This document shows, piece by piece, positions 27,823 to 40,358 of a stretch of DNA of 64,000 nt. Within the stretch, counting starts at the first letter, position 1, and each line of letters starts with the position of its first letter. Origin of the DNA: SAR92 bacterium BACL16 MAG-120619-bin48 (GTDB lineage Bacteria > Pseudomonadota > Gammaproteobacteria > Pseudomonadales > Porticoccaceae). The notes beneath the pieces were generated by a model. That model searched no databases. It was not told where the DNA came from and worked only from the letters and a program-made list of their open reading frames with translations. The translations under genes and the position numbers were made by a program. The stretch covers positions 1-64,000 of the forward strand of contig LIDE01000005.1 in assembly GCA_001438605.1 (NCBI GenBank). The letters are read 5' to 3'.

Positions 27823-29256
27823 TTAATGCACGAATCGCTCTTTGAGAGCAGCCATAAAACCTTGATGTCCCTTAGGCTGCGTTTTGTTCATTGCGAATTT
27901 TTCGTCAAAGGGCTTGGTGATAAGCAAGTTTAATAGCCTGTCGTCAACGGCCAAGGTATCAAACTCATTGTCTTTCACGATGGCGAGTTTGGTGACTTCG
28001 TAACCGCGTCGATTCCCGAATTTGTTCAGCTGGTTGCGCGCTTGGTCTTCATTTTTCAAGTCGACAAAAATATAGCTCGGCTCTTCAGCAGGCAGCTGTG
28101 CGTCCTCAAATACGGCTAAGCGCGGGGAGAGTCGCGACTTGGCATTTTGCTCAACCACCATGCCTTTATCACCTGTCGTCAAATCCACAACTGTGCCCGC
28201 GGGGTAAAGACCGATCGACTGAATAAACTCGATGACTAAGTCGTCAGCAAAAGCGCGCCCGCGCAATTCATAGAGCTTTCCTGTGGCCTTTGACGGTGTT
28301 AGTGCTTGAACCGCCTCGCGGGGATGGCAGAGTTCATCAAACTCTGTGGCTATGCCGGCAATTGCCGCCAAAAAGGGAATCCTCTGACCACCACAGCCCT
28401 TTGGGAACCCGCTGCCGTCATAGCGTTCGCAGTGAAATTTAATGATGTTCAAAGCACGTCGATTATCAAACCCAGATTGTCTGAGCTTTTCGACACTTAG
28501 GCTGACAAAATTACGGTATTCCGCTTCCTCGTCGGCATTGCGGTCCGATTTTCGCAACAATCCTTTGTCCATACCGATCTTACCGACATCTTTTAGCATG
28601 GTTGCAAGACAAAGGTCTTTTAGCTGATCAAGATCGAGGCCGATGTGACGGGCAAACTGCGTTGCCCATAGAGAGGCGCGAATACTGTGGTCATGGGTGT
28701 GAGAATCTTTGGCGCGCAGTCTCAACAGCCATGTGAAAGCGTCAGGACAGCGCACAACACTGTCAACCATGTGATCGACCGATTGCTGCAGTTGCTCAAT
28801 ATTGAAATGAGTGCCTTTGGCTATCTGGCGTGTAACAACACTTAGGCAGCCGACTAAGTTATTCATCACTCTGCGGGCTGCAGGAATCTCATTCGCGAAC
28901 TCGACGGTTTTGCTGTACATGTGAGGTCTAACATCAAAGGTTCGCGGCGTCATCAACTGCGCGACATTCGTTACGCTGCGGCTCATGAGCGCCCTATCAG
29001 CCCCCGAAGGCGCCTGAACACCGCGAGGGAGCGATGGGGCGGACTGACCGGATTTTACATCGAGGGGGGAGATGCCTTTGGTGACATCGACATAAACATA
29101 ATCGCAGTACGCCTTTACTCGAGAGGCATCTGCAGTGCTTTTAATCATAAAGCCCTGAATGGGGAATGGCGTCTCTGCCCACGGCTTGTCGAGGGCAGAA
29201 ACAAACATCCCGACCTGAAGCTCATGTATAAAAACTTTTAGCTGCTTTAACGACAT
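27823..29256 (-). CDS. DUF3391 + HD-GYP domain protein, probably degenerate
   Basis: 477 residues from the ATG at 29256; the longer frame begins with an unsupported TTG. The N-terminal DUF3391 domain (LKVFIHELQVGMFVSALDKPW) is followed by an HD-GYP domain at about 175-345. The HD pair is replaced by Lys222-Asp223 (MLKDVGKIG instead of LHDIGK), the later HHE is HCE (FHCERYDGSGFP) and GYP is GFP. These changes remove at least two metal ligands, so c-di-GMP phosphodiesterase activity is doubtful; a binding or scaffold role is possible. The C-terminal 120 residues look like the tail found on similar proteins. Convergent with psd. Confidence 0.88.
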   Translation of the reverse strand: MSLKQLKVFIHELQVGMFVSALDKPWAETPFPIQGFMIKSTADASRVKAYCDYVYVDVTKGISPLDVKSGQSAPSLPRGVQAPSGADRALMSRSVTNVAQLMTPRTFDVRPHMYSKTVEFANEIPAARRVMNNLVGCLSVVTRQIAKGTHFNIEQLQQSVDHMVDSVVRCPDAFTWLLRLRAKDSHTHDHSIRASLWATQFARHIGLDLDQLKDLCLATMLKDVGKIGMDKGLLRKSDRNADEEAEYRNFVSLSVEKLRQSGFDNRRALNIIKFHCERYDGSGFPKGCGGQRIPFLAAIAGIATEFDELCHPREAVQALTPSKATGKLYELRGRAFADDLVIEFIQSIGLYPAGTVVDLTTGDKGMVVEQNAKSRLSPRLAVFEDAQLPAEEPSYIFVDLKNEDQARNQLNKFGNRRGYEVTKLAIVKDNEFDTLAVDDRLLNLLITKPFDEKFAMNKTQPKGHQGFMAALKERFVH

Positions 29257-29386
29257 ACCTTGGCCACATCCCCTTGGGTATCTATTTAGAAACCAATACG
29301 GTTGCAATCTAGCGCTTTTAGCGGTTTAAAAGCGTGCATAGGTATTAGTTTTTACAAATATAGACCAAGAATGGAGGCGACTAAGG

Positions 29387-30442
29387 TCACTTTCCAGAAA
29401 ACTTGTGGACTGCGTCAATAAACACTTTGACGTGTTCAGGATCGATGTCCGGTGTAATACCGTGACCCAGATTAAATATGTGACCGCTGCCCTGCCCAAA
29501 ACCTCTGAGAATAGCCGCAACTTGCTGCTCAATGACCGCAGGATCTGCACGCAAAACCGCTGGATCCATATTGCCCTGCAAGGCTACTTTGTCGCCTACT
29601 CGCTCTCTCGCGCGCGCTATGTCCATGGTCCAATCAAGGCCGAGGCAGTGACAACCAGTGTCGGCCATCGCTTCAAGCCAGAGCCCACCGCCCTTGGTAA
29701 AAAGGATCACTGGAACATCGCGACCGTCGTGATGACGAATCAACCCAGCGACAATTTTTTGCATATAGGCGAGCGAAAACTCCTGATACGCCGCGTGGCT
29801 GAGTGCGCCACCCCAAGTATCAAAAATTTGCACCACCTGTGCGCCGGCAATAATTTGCGCATTGAGGTAGTCAATGACCGAGAGCGCCAGCTTATCCAGA
29901 AGCTGATGCATTAGCGCTGGCTGTGTGTAGAGCATGGTCTTGGCACGGGCAAAATCTCGGCTGCTCTGGCCTTCAATCATGTAGGTGGCGAGGGTCCAGG
30001 GACTGCCGGAAAAGCCAATCAGCGGCACGCGGCCATTAAGCTCACGACGAATCATGGTCACTGCGTCGGTGACATAGGGTAAATCTTTGGCGGTGTTGAT
30101 CACCTGCAAATTTTCGATATCGGCAGCCGTTCGGACTGGCTTGTGGAACTTTGGACCTTCGCCAGTTTCGAAATACAGCCCTAGACCCATTGCATCGGGA
30201 ATGGTCAAAATATCCGAGAATAAAATAGCCGCGTCCATTTCGTAGCGCTCGAGGGGCTGCAATGTCACTTCACAGGCGAGTTCGGTGTTTTTACACAGGC
30301 TCATAAAATCGCCCGCCTGAGACCGAACCGCGCGATATTCAGGCAGATAGCGTCCCGCTTGACGCATCATCCACACCGGCGTGCGGTCTACGGGCTGGCG
30401 CATTAACGCCTTCAGAAAACGATCATTTTTTAAATCAGACAC
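29387..30442 (-). CDS. hemE: Uroporphyrinogen decarboxylase
   Basis: A 351-residue haem-pathway enzyme converting uroporphyrinogen III to coproporphyrinogen III. Signatures: the N-terminal [18 protein letters not shown] (first family pattern), [15 protein letters not shown] with the catalytic Asp, [19 protein letters not shown] (second pattern) and [16 protein letters not shown]. Full length. It follows gltD by 42 bp on the same strand, as in Pseudomonas (gltB-gltD-hemE). Confidence 0.98.
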   Translation of the reverse strand: MSDLKNDRFLKALMRQPVDRTPVWMMRQAGRYLPEYRAVRSQAGDFMSLCKNTELACEVTLQPLERYEMDAAILFSDILTIPDAMGLGLYFETGEGPKFHKPVRTAADIENLQVINTAKDLPYVTDAVTMIRRELNGRVPLIGFSGSPWTLATYMIEGQSSRDFARAKTMLYTQPALMHQLLDKLALSVIDYLNAQIIAGAQVVQIFDTWGGALSHAAYQEFSLAYMQKIVAGLIRHHDGRDVPVILFTKGGGLWLEAMADTGCHCLGLDWTMDIARARERVGDKVALQGNMDPAVLRADPAVIEQQVAAILRGFGQGSGHIFNLGHGITPDIDPEHVKVFIDAVHKFSGK

Positions 30443-30484
30443 GCAGTTCCCTTTTTAACTTTCGACAACAATTTTTAATATGTT

Positions 30485-31915
<1,431 letters not shown>

Positions 31916-31932
31916 CTATTTCCCCATGGCCG

Positions 31933-34900
31933 TTATTGCGGGTTAGCGTGGGCTTGAGCCAAGAGGCCGCCCAAACTCGCCGCTTTTGGTTTAACCAGCC
32001 AAAAGCGCGACGCATAATCGGAAAAATTCGTAATAATATTTTGACCCCAAGCACTGCCTGTCTCGGCAACATGCTCACGCAAGAGCGTCTTGAGGAACAC
32101 CCTATGGGACTCGGTCGCTTCCGTAGTTATGCGCTGAATATCAACCAGCTCCATATTGTACCGATCAACAAACTCGCGTGTCATATCGAGTACATAGGCA
32201 AAACCGCCGGTCATCCCTGCACCAAAGTTGTAACCTGTGGCGCCGAGGCTAACCACAACACCCCCAGTCATATACTCACAACAGTGATCGCCTGCGCCCT
32301 CGACAACTGCGGTTGCGCCAGAATTGCGAACGGCAAAGCGCTCTCCAACTTTGCCCGCAGCATAGAGTCTTCCGCCGGTGGCACCATAGAGGCAGGTGTT
32401 GCCCATAATCGGCGTTTCATTGGCGGCAAAACTGCTCTCTGCTGGCGGACGCAGAACTAACTTGCCACCCGCCATGCCTTTGCCCACGTAGTCGTTGGCA
32501 TCGCCTTCAAGGTATATCTCTAAGCCGCCTGCGTTCCAAACACCGAGGGACTGACCTGCAACACCGCGCAAATTCAGGCGTATTGGTGTTTTCGACATAC
32601 CCATGTTGCCGTAGCGTTTGGCAATTTCACCGGACAGACGAGCGCCAATCGAGCGATCGCAATTGCTGACAGTGAAGTCAAAAGTGCCACCCGTCTGCGC
32701 TTCAATATTAGGCAGGGCGAGCTTAACCATTGTTTCTGCCAACGCGCCCTTGTCGAGAGGGTTATTCCGCGGCTGTGAGCAGGATTGCGGCTTACCTTCA
32801 AGCTCTGGACGCATTTCAATCAGCGGAGTCAGATCAAGGTGCCGATGTTTGCTGGTTTCCCCAGGCAATACTTCGAGCAAGTCGACACGACCAATCAGCT
32901 CCTCGAGTGAGCGCACGCCTAGAGACGCCATCCACTCGCGGGTTTCCATCGCAATAAACTTAAAAAAGTTCATCGCCATGGCGACCGTGCCACGGTAGTG
33001 ATCGTTGCGCAGTCGTTCATCTTGCGTGGCTACACCCGTCGCACAGTTGTTGAGGTGACAGATACGCAGGTACTTACAGCCTAGGGCAACCATAGGTCCG
33101 GTACCAAAAGCGAAACTCTCGGCACCCAGCATGGCGGCTTTAACCACATCCAACCCCGTTTTCAAGCCGCCGTCGGTCTGCACGCGGACCTTGTTGCGCA
33201 AATCATTCGCACGCAGGGTTTGGTGGGCTTCTGTGAGACCTAATTCCCACGGGGATCCCGCATAGCGAATTGAGCTTACAGGACTTGCAGCTGTGCCGCC
33301 GTCGTAGCCGGAAATGGTAATCAGATCCGCATAGGCCTTTGCCACACCCGCGGCAATGGTGCCAACCCCGGGCAGTGACACCAATTTTACTGAGACCAAG
33401 GCGGTTGGATTGACCTGCTTGAGATCAAAAATCAACTGTGCCAAATCTTCGATGGAATAAATATCGTGGTGCGGTGGCGGCGAAATCAGGGTGACACCGG
33501 GTACTGAGTATCGCAAACGAGCAATCAGCGCATTGACTTTCCCGCCGGGCAATTGCCCCCCTTCGCCGGGCTTGGCCCCCTGCGCAACTTTAATTTGCAG
33601 AACTTCCGCACTCGAGAGATAAGCTGGCGTGACGCCAAAGCGACCCGAGGCTATCTGCTTAATTTTGGATGATTTAATCGTGCCGTAGCGCACGGGGTCT
33701 TCACCGCCCTCGCCCGAGTTGGATCTGCCGCCCAGCGTGTTCATGGCTTCCGCGAGGGATTCGTGCGCTTCCGGCGACAATGCGCCAAGCGACATACCCG
33801 CTGAATCGAATCGCTTCAAAATAGACTCGATGGGTTCAACCAAGGAGATATCGATAGGTGTTGCCTTATCGCTCAACTTTAATAAATCACGCAGTGTCGC
33901 CACAGGGCGTTTATTAACCAAGTCGGCGTACTGGCCCCAGACCTTGTAGTCGCCTGTCTGCACGGCTTTATGAATGGTTTGAACAACATCAGGGTTGTAG
34001 GCGTGGTACTCCTGGCCATAAACATATTTGTGCAGGCCACCCGGCTCAATTGGCTTGCGCAACTTCCAGGCCATTTTTGCGAGCTCCGCCTGATCGGCTT
34101 GGATATCGTCAAACGTGGCACCTTGGATGCGGCTGGGAATGCCGGGGAAACAGAGATCGATAACTTCGCTGTGCAATCCGACGGCTTCAAACAACAATGC
34201 CCCGCGGTAGGATGCGACCGTTGAAATACCCATCTTCGACAGAATTTTCAGCAGGCCCTTATTGATGCCTTTGCGGTACTGCTTAAATGCGGTATCCACA
34301 TCGACCAGCAGCTCACCACTGTAAATCAGGTCGCACAGTACATGGTAGCTCAAATACGGGTAGACCAACGATGCACCGCAACCGATCAAGGCGGCTATCT
34401 GGTGGGCATCGCGGGCATAACCGGTACTGGCAACAAGATTGGCGTTGCAGCGCAAGCCTTGCTCAATTAAATAATTGTGGACGGCACCGACGGCTAGCAA
34501 AATATGGATTGGCTGTTGATCTTGGGTTATATCGTGGTCTGAAAGGATACACACCACGGCGCCTGCGCGCACAGCATCCGCCACTTCTCGACAGACGCGG
34601 CGTATTGCTTGTTGCAAATTTTCTTCAGCAGCGTTGTAGTTCAGCGCAAACTTCACCACAGGAAACTGCTCAAACTCATTGTGTTTTAGCGCATAGTATT
34701 TGCGCGGCGAGAGCACTGGGCTAGACAAGCCAATGCGCCGACCCAGATAGGGATCTTCCGCAAAAATACTCTCTTCACGGCCCAATTCCACACCCAGCGA
34801 CATGACAATTGCTTCGCGCAGGGGGTCGATGGGCGGATTGGTGACTTGGGCAAACTGCTGGCGGAAATAGTCAAACAGGTTGCGATGTTTTTTCGATAGT

Positions 34901-36390
34901 ACGGCCATGGGAATATCGTCGCCCATGGAACCGGTCGCTTCCTGGCCACCTTCTGCCAAAGGTCGCAAAATTTGGTCGCGCTCTTCAAACGACACCTGGA
35001 ACATTTTCATGTAACACTTTATTTGGTCGCGACTGAGGGTGCCCTCTAGCTCAATACTGTCCATGTCGAAGCTGGATTCAATCGCATGGCGGCCCTCGTT
35101 AAGCCACTTTTTATAGGGGTGACGAGCGGCCAGCTGATCCTCGATTTCGTCGCGGAACAGAATGCGTCCTTCCTGCGTATCGATGGAGAGGATATCGCCT
35201 GGGCCAAGGCGCCCTTTCGACACAACGTCTTCTGGGCGGTAGTCATAAACACCCACTTCAGACGCCACTGTAATCACATCATCGTTGGTGATAACCCAGC
35301 GCGATGGACGCAGCCCATTTCGATCGAGGGTGCAGACGGCAAAGCGACCGTCGGTGATCACGAGACCGGCAGGGCCGTCCCACGGCTCTTGATGCATCGA
35401 CAAATAGTCATAGAGGGCGCGGTGATTTGGGCTGCGATCTTCAACGTTCTGCCACGCAGGCGGCACTAGTGTGCGAATGGCCAGGTGTAAATCCATACCA
35501 CCGGTTACGAGCATTTCCAGCATGTTGTCGAGGCTAGATGAGTCCGAGCCTGTGCGATTTACCAGCGGGGCCGCTTCAAGGAGATCGGGCAGCAGGTCAG
35601 AGCGATACTTCGGTGTGCGTGCGACAGACCAGTTTCTGTTACCCATAATGGTGTTGATTTCACCGTTGTGGGCCAACATTCTGAACGGTTGTGCGAGCGG
35701 CCACTGCGGCATAGTGTTGGTTGAAAAGCGCTGGTGAAACACACAAATGGCCGTTTCTAAACGCTCATCTGCGAGATCAAGATAAAAACCAGGCAAATCG
35801 ACTGGCATCATCAAGCCTTTATAACTCAGGATATTCAGGCCCAAACTGGCGATATGGAAACGATTGTCATCGATAAGTTGTTTTTCAGCCTTGCGCCGCG
35901 CCATGTAGAGACGTGCACTGAAATGCTTTTCATCAACAATGGTGTCAGAGGCAACAAAAACCTGTTCAAAAGCGGGCAGCGACTCAATGGCAATTGGCCC
36001 TAAACAGCTGACGTCGGTCGGCACTTCGCGCCAACCTAAAACGTGCAGGCCCTGTGCGAGCATTTCCGTTTCAACGATCTTTTTGGCAAGGCTGCGCTTA
36101 GTATCATCCGTGTTGAGCATCACTGCGCCGACGGCATAGAGGTCAGGAAGCTCTTGCCCCAGAGTTTCGCGCGCCACAGTGCGCAAGAAACTGTCTGGCT
36201 TTTGCATCAATAGTCCGCAGCCATCGCCCGTCTTACCGTCTGCGGCAACACCGCCACGATGGGTCATGCAGGTCAATGCCTGAATAGCATTGCGCAACAA
36301 CTTGTGGCTCGCGTTGCCTTTAATATGGGCAATTAAGCCAAATCCACAGTTGTCTTTGAAATCGTCAAGCCGACATAAACTCTGAGCCAT
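31933..36390 (-). CDS. gltB: Glutamate synthase (NADPH) large subunit
   Basis: A 1485-residue subunit. A short propeptide of 14 residues precedes the N-terminal nucleophile Cys15 ([10 protein letters not shown]) of the class II glutamine amidotransferase domain (about 15-430). The central domain, the FMN-binding synthase domain (about 800-1180; [47 protein letters not shown]) and the 3Fe-4S cysteines ([16 protein letters not shown]) follow, ending with the GXGXG beta-helix domain (about 1230-1480). It forms glutamate from ammonia channelled to 2-oxoglutarate. A good promoter lies about 150 bp upstream, and an unusual 10-bp repeat touches its ribosome site. Confidence 0.98.
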   Translation of the reverse strand: MAQSLCRLDDFKDNCGFGLIAHIKGNASHKLLRNAIQALTCMTHRGGVAADGKTGDGCGLLMQKPDSFLRTVARETLGQELPDLYAVGAVMLNTDDTKRSLAKKIVETEMLAQGLHVLGWREVPTDVSCLGPIAIESLPAFEQVFVASDTIVDEKHFSARLYMARRKAEKQLIDDNRFHIASLGLNILSYKGLMMPVDLPGFYLDLADERLETAICVFHQRFSTNTMPQWPLAQPFRMLAHNGEINTIMGNRNWSVARTPKYRSDLLPDLLEAAPLVNRTGSDSSSLDNMLEMLVTGGMDLHLAIRTLVPPAWQNVEDRSPNHRALYDYLSMHQEPWDGPAGLVITDGRFAVCTLDRNGLRPSRWVITNDDVITVASEVGVYDYRPEDVVSKGRLGPGDILSIDTQEGRILFRDEIEDQLAARHPYKKWLNEGRHAIESSFDMDSIELEGTLSRDQIKCYMKMFQVSFEERDQILRPLAEGGQEATGSMGDDIPMAVLSKKHRNLFDYFRQQFAQVTNPPIDPLREAIVMSLGVELGREESIFAEDPYLGRRIGLSSPVLSPRKYYALKHNEFEQFPVVKFALNYNAAEENLQQAIRRVCREVADAVRAGAVVCILSDHDITQDQQPIHILLAVGAVHNYLIEQGLRCNANLVASTGYARDAHQIAALIGCGASLVYPYLSYHVLCDLIYSGELLVDVDTAFKQYRKGINKGLLKILSKMGISTVASYRGALLFEAVGLHSEVIDLCFPGIPSRIQGATFDDIQADQAELAKMAWKLRKPIEPGGLHKYVYGQEYHAYNPDVVQTIHKAVQTGDYKVWGQYADLVNKRPVATLRDLLKLSDKATPIDISLVEPIESILKRFDSAGMSLGALSPEAHESLAEAMNTLGGRSNSGEGGEDPVRYGTIKSSKIKQIASGRFGVTPAYLSSAEVLQIKVAQGAKPGEGGQLPGGKVNALIARLRYSVPGVTLISPPPHHDIYSIEDLAQLIFDLKQVNPTALVSVKLVSLPGVGTIAAGVAKAYADLITISGYDGGTAASPVSSIRYAGSPWELGLTEAHQTLRANDLRNKVRVQTDGGLKTGLDVVKAAMLGAESFAFGTGPMVALGCKYLRICHLNNCATGVATQDERLRNDHYRGTVAMAMNFFKFIAMETREWMASLGVRSLEELIGRVDLLEVLPGETSKHRHLDLTPLIEMRPELEGKPQSCSQPRNNPLDKGALAETMVKLALPNIEAQTGGTFDFTVSNCDRSIGARLSGEIAKRYGNMGMSKTPIRLNLRGVAGQSLGVWNAGGLEIYLEGDANDYVGKGMAGGKLVLRPPAESSFAANETPIMGNTCLYGATGGRLYAAGKVGERFAVRNSGATAVVEGAGDHCCEYMTGGVVVSLGATGYNFGAGMTGGFAYVLDMTREFVDRYNMELVDIQRITTEATESHRVFLKTLLREHVAETGSAWGQNIITNFSDYASRFWLVKPKAASLGGLLAQAHANPQ

Positions 36391-36393
36391 AAA

Positions 36394-36436
36394 TAAACTC
36401 TATTAAACTCTGTTAAATTCTAATTTAAACTCTTAA
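36394..36436. repeat. 10-bp near-tandem repeat in the gltB leader
   Basis: TAAACTC recurs with a 10-bp period at 36394, 36404 and (as TAAATTC) 36414, with a shifted copy at 36425. On the gltB mRNA it reads as repeated GAGTTTA, and the copy nearest the ATG (36390) overlaps the ribosome-binding region. Confidence 0.75.
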
Positions 36437-36541
36437 GCAAGCACTTGAACCCTGCGCGGGAGTGGAGCAACACAGGCACTAGAGAGTGAGTGATGATAGC
36501 CGGGGACTGAAAAACTAGGCTAAATGATCAAAATGCGGTGC

Positions 36542-36570
36542 ATTCTACACGCTGAAAACGGTCCCGACAA
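36542..36570 (-). promoter_or_regulatory. Sigma-70 promoter for gltBD
   Basis: On the minus strand TTGTCG (36570-36565) and TAGAAT (36547-36542) are separated by exactly 17 bp, followed by about 150 nt of leader to the gltB ATG. A symmetric element TCACTG-N5-CAGTGA (36602-36618) lies about 30 bp upstream of the -35 and could bind a regulator. Confidence 0.6.
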
Positions 36571-36698
36571 TTCTCTTATACTGATTATCACTTGGCTGAG
36601 ATCACTGTTTTACAGTGAGTATAGAGGGCATAGCCGTATTTACGATGAGACATCCGTGGTCAGGCGAAAAAGCAAAGTACTCAAGTGCCGCTAGAGTG

Positions 36699-36726
36699 AA
36701 CAGCTGAGTAACAGCTGAGTAACAGC
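36699..36726. repeat. 11-bp tandem repeat (2.5 copies) downstream of aroB
   Basis: AACAGCTGAGT at 36699-36709 and 36710-36720, then partial AACAGC (36721-36726). It lies 33 bp after the aroB stop, in the 369-bp spacer before the gltB promoter. The spacer holds no ORF I can support. Confidence 0.9.
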
Positions 36727-36759
36727 GTCTGCTATCGTTGCTATGTTTGCGCAAGAAAA

Positions 36760-37839
36760 TTAGCGACTGACCAATGCTTGTAGGTTATCCAGCGAAAATG
36801 TATTGCTGATATAAGCCTCGCCGATACGCTTAAGCAGAACAAGCCGCAACTGCCCATCCAATACTTTCTTGTCCCTTACCATCAAGCGCATAAAATCGTC
36901 AGCACCCATGGCTTTTGGTGGCGCGATAGGCAGTGCACAGGCTGCAAGGAGACGCTTTACACGCTGCACGTCGTCGTCCTGCAAATGGCCTTCGAGCACA
37001 GAGAGCTCAGCCGCCATAACCATGCCAGCCGCCACCGCTTCACCATGCTTCCAATCTTGATACTGCTGAAATGTTTCAATCGCGTGACCAAACGTGTGCC
37101 CTAGATTGAGCACCGCTCTAATGCCCTGCTCTGTCTCATCGGCGGCGACAATATCGGCTTTATTACTACATGAACGCTCAATCGCGTAGGACAGCGCATG
37201 CTTATCACGCGCCAATATGACGTCAATATTCTCTTCTAGCCAGACGAAAAAATCAGGATCGATGATAAGGCCGTATTTAATCACTTCGGCAAGACCCGCA
37301 GAAAACTCGCGATCTGGCAGTGTCGATAAAGTGTCAGTATCAATAACAACGGCCTGAGGCTGGTAAAAGGCACCAATCATATTCTTGCCCAACGGATGGT
37401 TGACCGCTGTTTTCCCGCCTACGGAAGAGTCAACCTGCGCCAACAGCGTCGTTGGGACCTGAATAAACGGCACCCCACGCTGATAACAGGCCGCAGCAAA
37501 ACCCGTCATGTCGCCTATCACACCGCCACCCAAGGCGATCAATGTGGTTTTTCGGTCGTGGTGACCTGCAATAAGGCGATCGAAAATACTGTTTAGGGTC
37601 TCTAAGTTTTTAAACTGTTCGCCATCGGAGAGAATTACCGCTTCAACAAGTTTGCCGGGCAGCTGCTTTTTAAGTCGCTCAAGATAGAGAGGTGCGACCA
37701 CTTCATTGGTAACAATGAGCGCTTTTTGTCCTGCGACATAACCTGCAATAGGTGCCTGCTCTATTTCACCCGATCCTATATGAATCGGATAAGATCGATC
37801 ACCTAATTTAACCTGCACCATTTTGGATTTTGACATCAT
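36760..37839 (-). CDS. aroB: 3-dehydroquinate synthase
   Basis: A 359-residue NAD- and metal-dependent enzyme making 3-dehydroquinate from DAHP in the shikimate pathway. Motifs: [40 protein letters not shown] (NAD site), [30 protein letters not shown], and the metal ligands in [10 protein letters not shown] and [11 protein letters not shown]. It follows aroK by 66 bp, the usual aroK-aroB order. Confidence 0.98.
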   Translation of the reverse strand: MMSKSKMVQVKLGDRSYPIHIGSGEIEQAPIAGYVAGQKALIVTNEVVAPLYLERLKKQLPGKLVEAVILSDGEQFKNLETLNSIFDRLIAGHHDRKTTLIALGGGVIGDMTGFAAACYQRGVPFIQVPTTLLAQVDSSVGGKTAVNHPLGKNMIGAFYQPQAVVIDTDTLSTLPDREFSAGLAEVIKYGLIIDPDFFVWLEENIDVILARDKHALSYAIERSCSNKADIVAADETEQGIRAVLNLGHTFGHAIETFQQYQDWKHGEAVAAGMVMAAELSVLEGHLQDDDVQRVKRLLAACALPIAPPKAMGADDFMRLMVRDKKVLDGQLRLVLLKRIGEAYISNTFSLDNLQALVSR

Positions 37840-37905
37840 GGGTAACGCGGACCTGAAGGATGAGGGCAGCCTGAAGCGGCTGCAAAAACTATTCGTGCGA
37901 GCTTA

Positions 37906-38424
37906 TCACAGCGCCGAGAGCGCTTCAGCCAGTTTTTTAGCGACCCTAGAAGGCTGCGCCGAGGCTGAGAGAAAAACCATATCGGCCACTTCGTCGTAGA
38001 GAGGACCCCGAGTTTCGATCAGCCGTTTAATCACTCCCTGGCGATCATCCACTTGCAGAAGTGGTCGCTTTTTGTCTCTGCGCGTTCGTTCATAGAGCTG
38101 TTCAGCTGTTGCAGACAAATAAACAACCTTGCCACTGCGCTTTAAAACGGCTCTATTATCTGCGCTCAAGACGATACCGCCGCCGGTGGCTATCACCTGA
38201 GGGTGCGAATTATTTGCGAGGTCTATCAGCATCCTCGTTTCACGCTCGCGAAATCCAGCCTCGCCTTCCATATCAAATATCCACTGGATATTGGCGCCTG
38301 CGCGAGTTTCGATTTCAGTGTCTACATCAACAAAAGGCAGATCTAAAAGATCTGCCAAGTGTTTGCCTATTGTGGATTTGCCGGCGCCCATGGGGCCAAC
38401 CAAGAAAATGTGGTGTGAAGTCAT
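37906..38424 (-). CDS. aroK: Shikimate kinase
   Basis: A 172-residue kinase: Walker A LVGPMGAGKSTIGKHLA (residues 9-17 core), VDVDTEIETRAGANIQWIFD with the shikimate-binding Asp, GEAGFRERE, and ATGGGIVL. It phosphorylates shikimate with ATP. Its ATG overlaps the pilQ stop by 4 bp, so it is translated at the end of the pil operon, the arrangement known in Pseudomonas. Confidence 0.97.
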   Translation of the reverse strand: MTSHHIFLVGPMGAGKSTIGKHLADLLDLPFVDVDTEIETRAGANIQWIFDMEGEAGFRERETRMLIDLANNSHPQVIATGGGIVLSADNRAVLKRSGKVVYLSATAEQLYERTRRDKKRPLLQVDDRQGVIKRLIETRGPLYDEVADMVFLSASAQPSRVAKKLAEALSAL

Positions 38425-40358
38425 CTATCAAGCAAATTATCGTCAATTATTTTTGGGGTAATGAAGATGAGTATTTCACGTTTTTCAACATTTCGCAGGT
38501 CATTTCTGAAAAGTCGGCCTAAAAAAGGGATATCGCCGAGCACTGGCACCTTGTCAACACCCTTCACTTCCTCAGTCTGGAATATTCCGCCCAACACGAG
38601 TGTCTGACCATTTCCAACCAACGCTTGGGTTTTGATTTGCGTAATATCAATCGATGGCTCGCCCGTTGGCGTGAAAGCGCCGACAGAGTCCTGCGACACC
38701 AGCAGATCCATAATTATACGATTGTCTGGCGTAATCTGCGGGGTCACCTCTAATTGCAGAACCGCCTCTTTAAACTCAATACTTGTGGCACCACTGGATG
38801 TTGCCTTTTGATAGGCGATTTCTGTGCCCGACTTAATGACGGCCTGTTGTTTGTCGCCAGTGAGGACTTTTGGCTGAGAGACAATTTCACCGAAACCGTC
38901 GGACTCGAGGGCGCTTAACTCCAAATCAATTAAAAAGTTATCGGTCAGGTAACCCAAACTAAACGAACCAGTTGGATTGCTTACCCCAAGGTCAACGGCC
39001 AAGCTGTCGCCCAAGCCAAAATCATAATTGCGCGTGTAGGTTGTCACATCATCAGCGGTGCCAGCAATGCCATCTATGCCGTCGTCGCGCTCTATCTCAT
39101 CGGCAGAGTAGGTGAAGCTCTCTTTGACACCAGAACCTGGAGTTAACCCTGAACGGCGCCCAGAAAAACCGAGGGTTCTATCGCCGAAAGCACTGCTGGT
39201 TGTATCGCCGGCCAGCTTGTCGATACCGGCAAGTCCCCAAGTCGCCCCGAGCTCCTTTTTGAAATCGGTATTCGCAATCACGATGCGCGCTTCAATCAGC
39301 ACCTGTTTAATAGGCACGTCAATTTCACCAATCAGACGCCGAAATTCATTAATTTTGTCTTCTGTGTCAGTCAAAATAATTGTATTTGTTCGCTCATCAA
39401 CAATGGCACTGCCGCGCTCCGACAGAATGGTGTTGGTGGCATTGCCGTCTCGCCCACCGCCCCCTGCTTGACCGGCTTCGGTGCGGGTGGCGGTGAACAG
39501 TTCAAACACCTCTCTGGCATCCGCATACTTGATTCGCACGAAGGCTGTCTCCAGAGGAGCCAGCTCCTGCAGTTGCTTGTTCGCTTCAACTTGCAGACGC
39601 TCCTGCTCTGCGATCTCGGCGGACGGAGCAACCATTAGCACATTGCCCTCTTGCCGCTTATCTAAACCCTTGGCCTTAAGAATTATTTCGAGCGCTTGAT
39701 CCCATGGCACATTATCCAAACGCAGCGTAATACTGCCGGTTACTGTGTCACTGGCAACTAGGTTGATCGATGTAAATTCAGCGATAATTTGCAGAACGGA
39801 ACGAACCTCAATGTTTTGGAAATTAAGGGTTAGTCGTTCACCATTAAAGGCGAATTTTTTGCTTTGCTCTGCGATTTCCGCATCGGAGAGCGGTTTAATA
39901 TTAACAACATACTGCCCATCCGCCTGATAGGCGAGATAGTCATACTGTCCAGAAGCCTCAATCGCAACAACTGTTTTAGACCCTTCTTGCTTGCTATCCA
40001 CGGTTTGCACCGGCGTGGCGAAATCGACAACGTCAAGCCGTCGATCTAACCGCTCAGGCAATGTGGTTTGATAAAACGAAAGTGTGATTTGACTGCTATT
40101 TCGGTCAATATCAACGTTTACCGAAGGCTGACTTAAATCAATACTAATAGTGCCCGACCCGTCTTTTCCGCGACGAAAATCAATCTCGGTGATAGCAGGT
40201 CCGCCAGTGGAAAAATCGCCACTCTCAGCAGCCGCTCTGGTTGCCTGTGCGCTCATATTGGCAATACCGGAAGAGTTATCAGCCCCTACCCGCAATGTCA
40301 CTGTGTTGCCGTCGGTCGCGCTGGCAAAGGGTGCCGACTCGGTTAAATTGACGATCAA
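38421..40358 (-). CDS. pilQ: Type IV pilus secretin PilQ, main (C-terminal) ORF
   Basis: This open frame holds nearly all of PilQ: a second AMIN domain (about 30-150), the secretin N0/STN-like region (RLTLNFQNIEVRSVLQIIAEF), N1 (ALVRIKYADAREVFELF-like) and the C-terminal secretin beta-barrel with the pattern VLIEARIVIANTDFKKELGATWG and VPVLGDIPFLGRLFRN. It has no credible start of its own; the frame is open upstream through YALGFENARD to an A7 run where it should join the N-terminal ORF. PilQ forms the outer-membrane pore for type IV pili. See the separate entries for the N-terminal part and the frame break. Confidence 0.93.
   Translation of the reverse strand: MIVNLTESAPFASATDGNTVTLRVGADNSSGIANMSAQATRAAAESGDFSTGGPAITEIDFRRGKDGSGTISIDLSQPSVNVDIDRNSSQITLSFYQTTLPERLDRRLDVVDFATPVQTVDSKQEGSKTVVAIEASGQYDYLAYQADGQYVVNIKPLSDAEIAEQSKKFAFNGERLTLNFQNIEVRSVLQIIAEFTSINLVASDTVTGSITLRLDNVPWDQALEIILKAKGLDKRQEGNVLMVAPSAEIAEQERLQVEANKQLQELAPLETAFVRIKYADAREVFELFTATRTEAGQAGGGGRDGNATNTILSERGSAIVDERTNTIILTDTEDKINEFRRLIGEIDVPIKQVLIEARIVIANTDFKKELGATWGLAGIDKLAGDTTSSAFGDRTLGFSGRRSGLTPGSGVKESFTYSADEIERDDGIDGIAGTADDVTTYTRNYDFGLGDSLAVDLGVSNPTGSFSLGYLTDNFLIDLELSALESDGFGEIVSQPKVLTGDKQQAVIKSGTEIAYQKATSSGATSIEFKEAVLQLEVTPQITPDNRIIMDLLVSQDSVGAFTPTGEPSIDITQIKTQALVGNGQTLVLGGIFQTEEVKGVDKVPVLGDIPFLGRLFRNDLRNVEKREILIFITPKIIDDNLLDR

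Noticed and set aside
29313-29334. Hairpin CGCTTTTA/TAAAAGCG between hemE and the HD-GYP gene
   Set aside because: No U-run follows on the minus strand, so I do not call a terminator for hemE; possibly chance.
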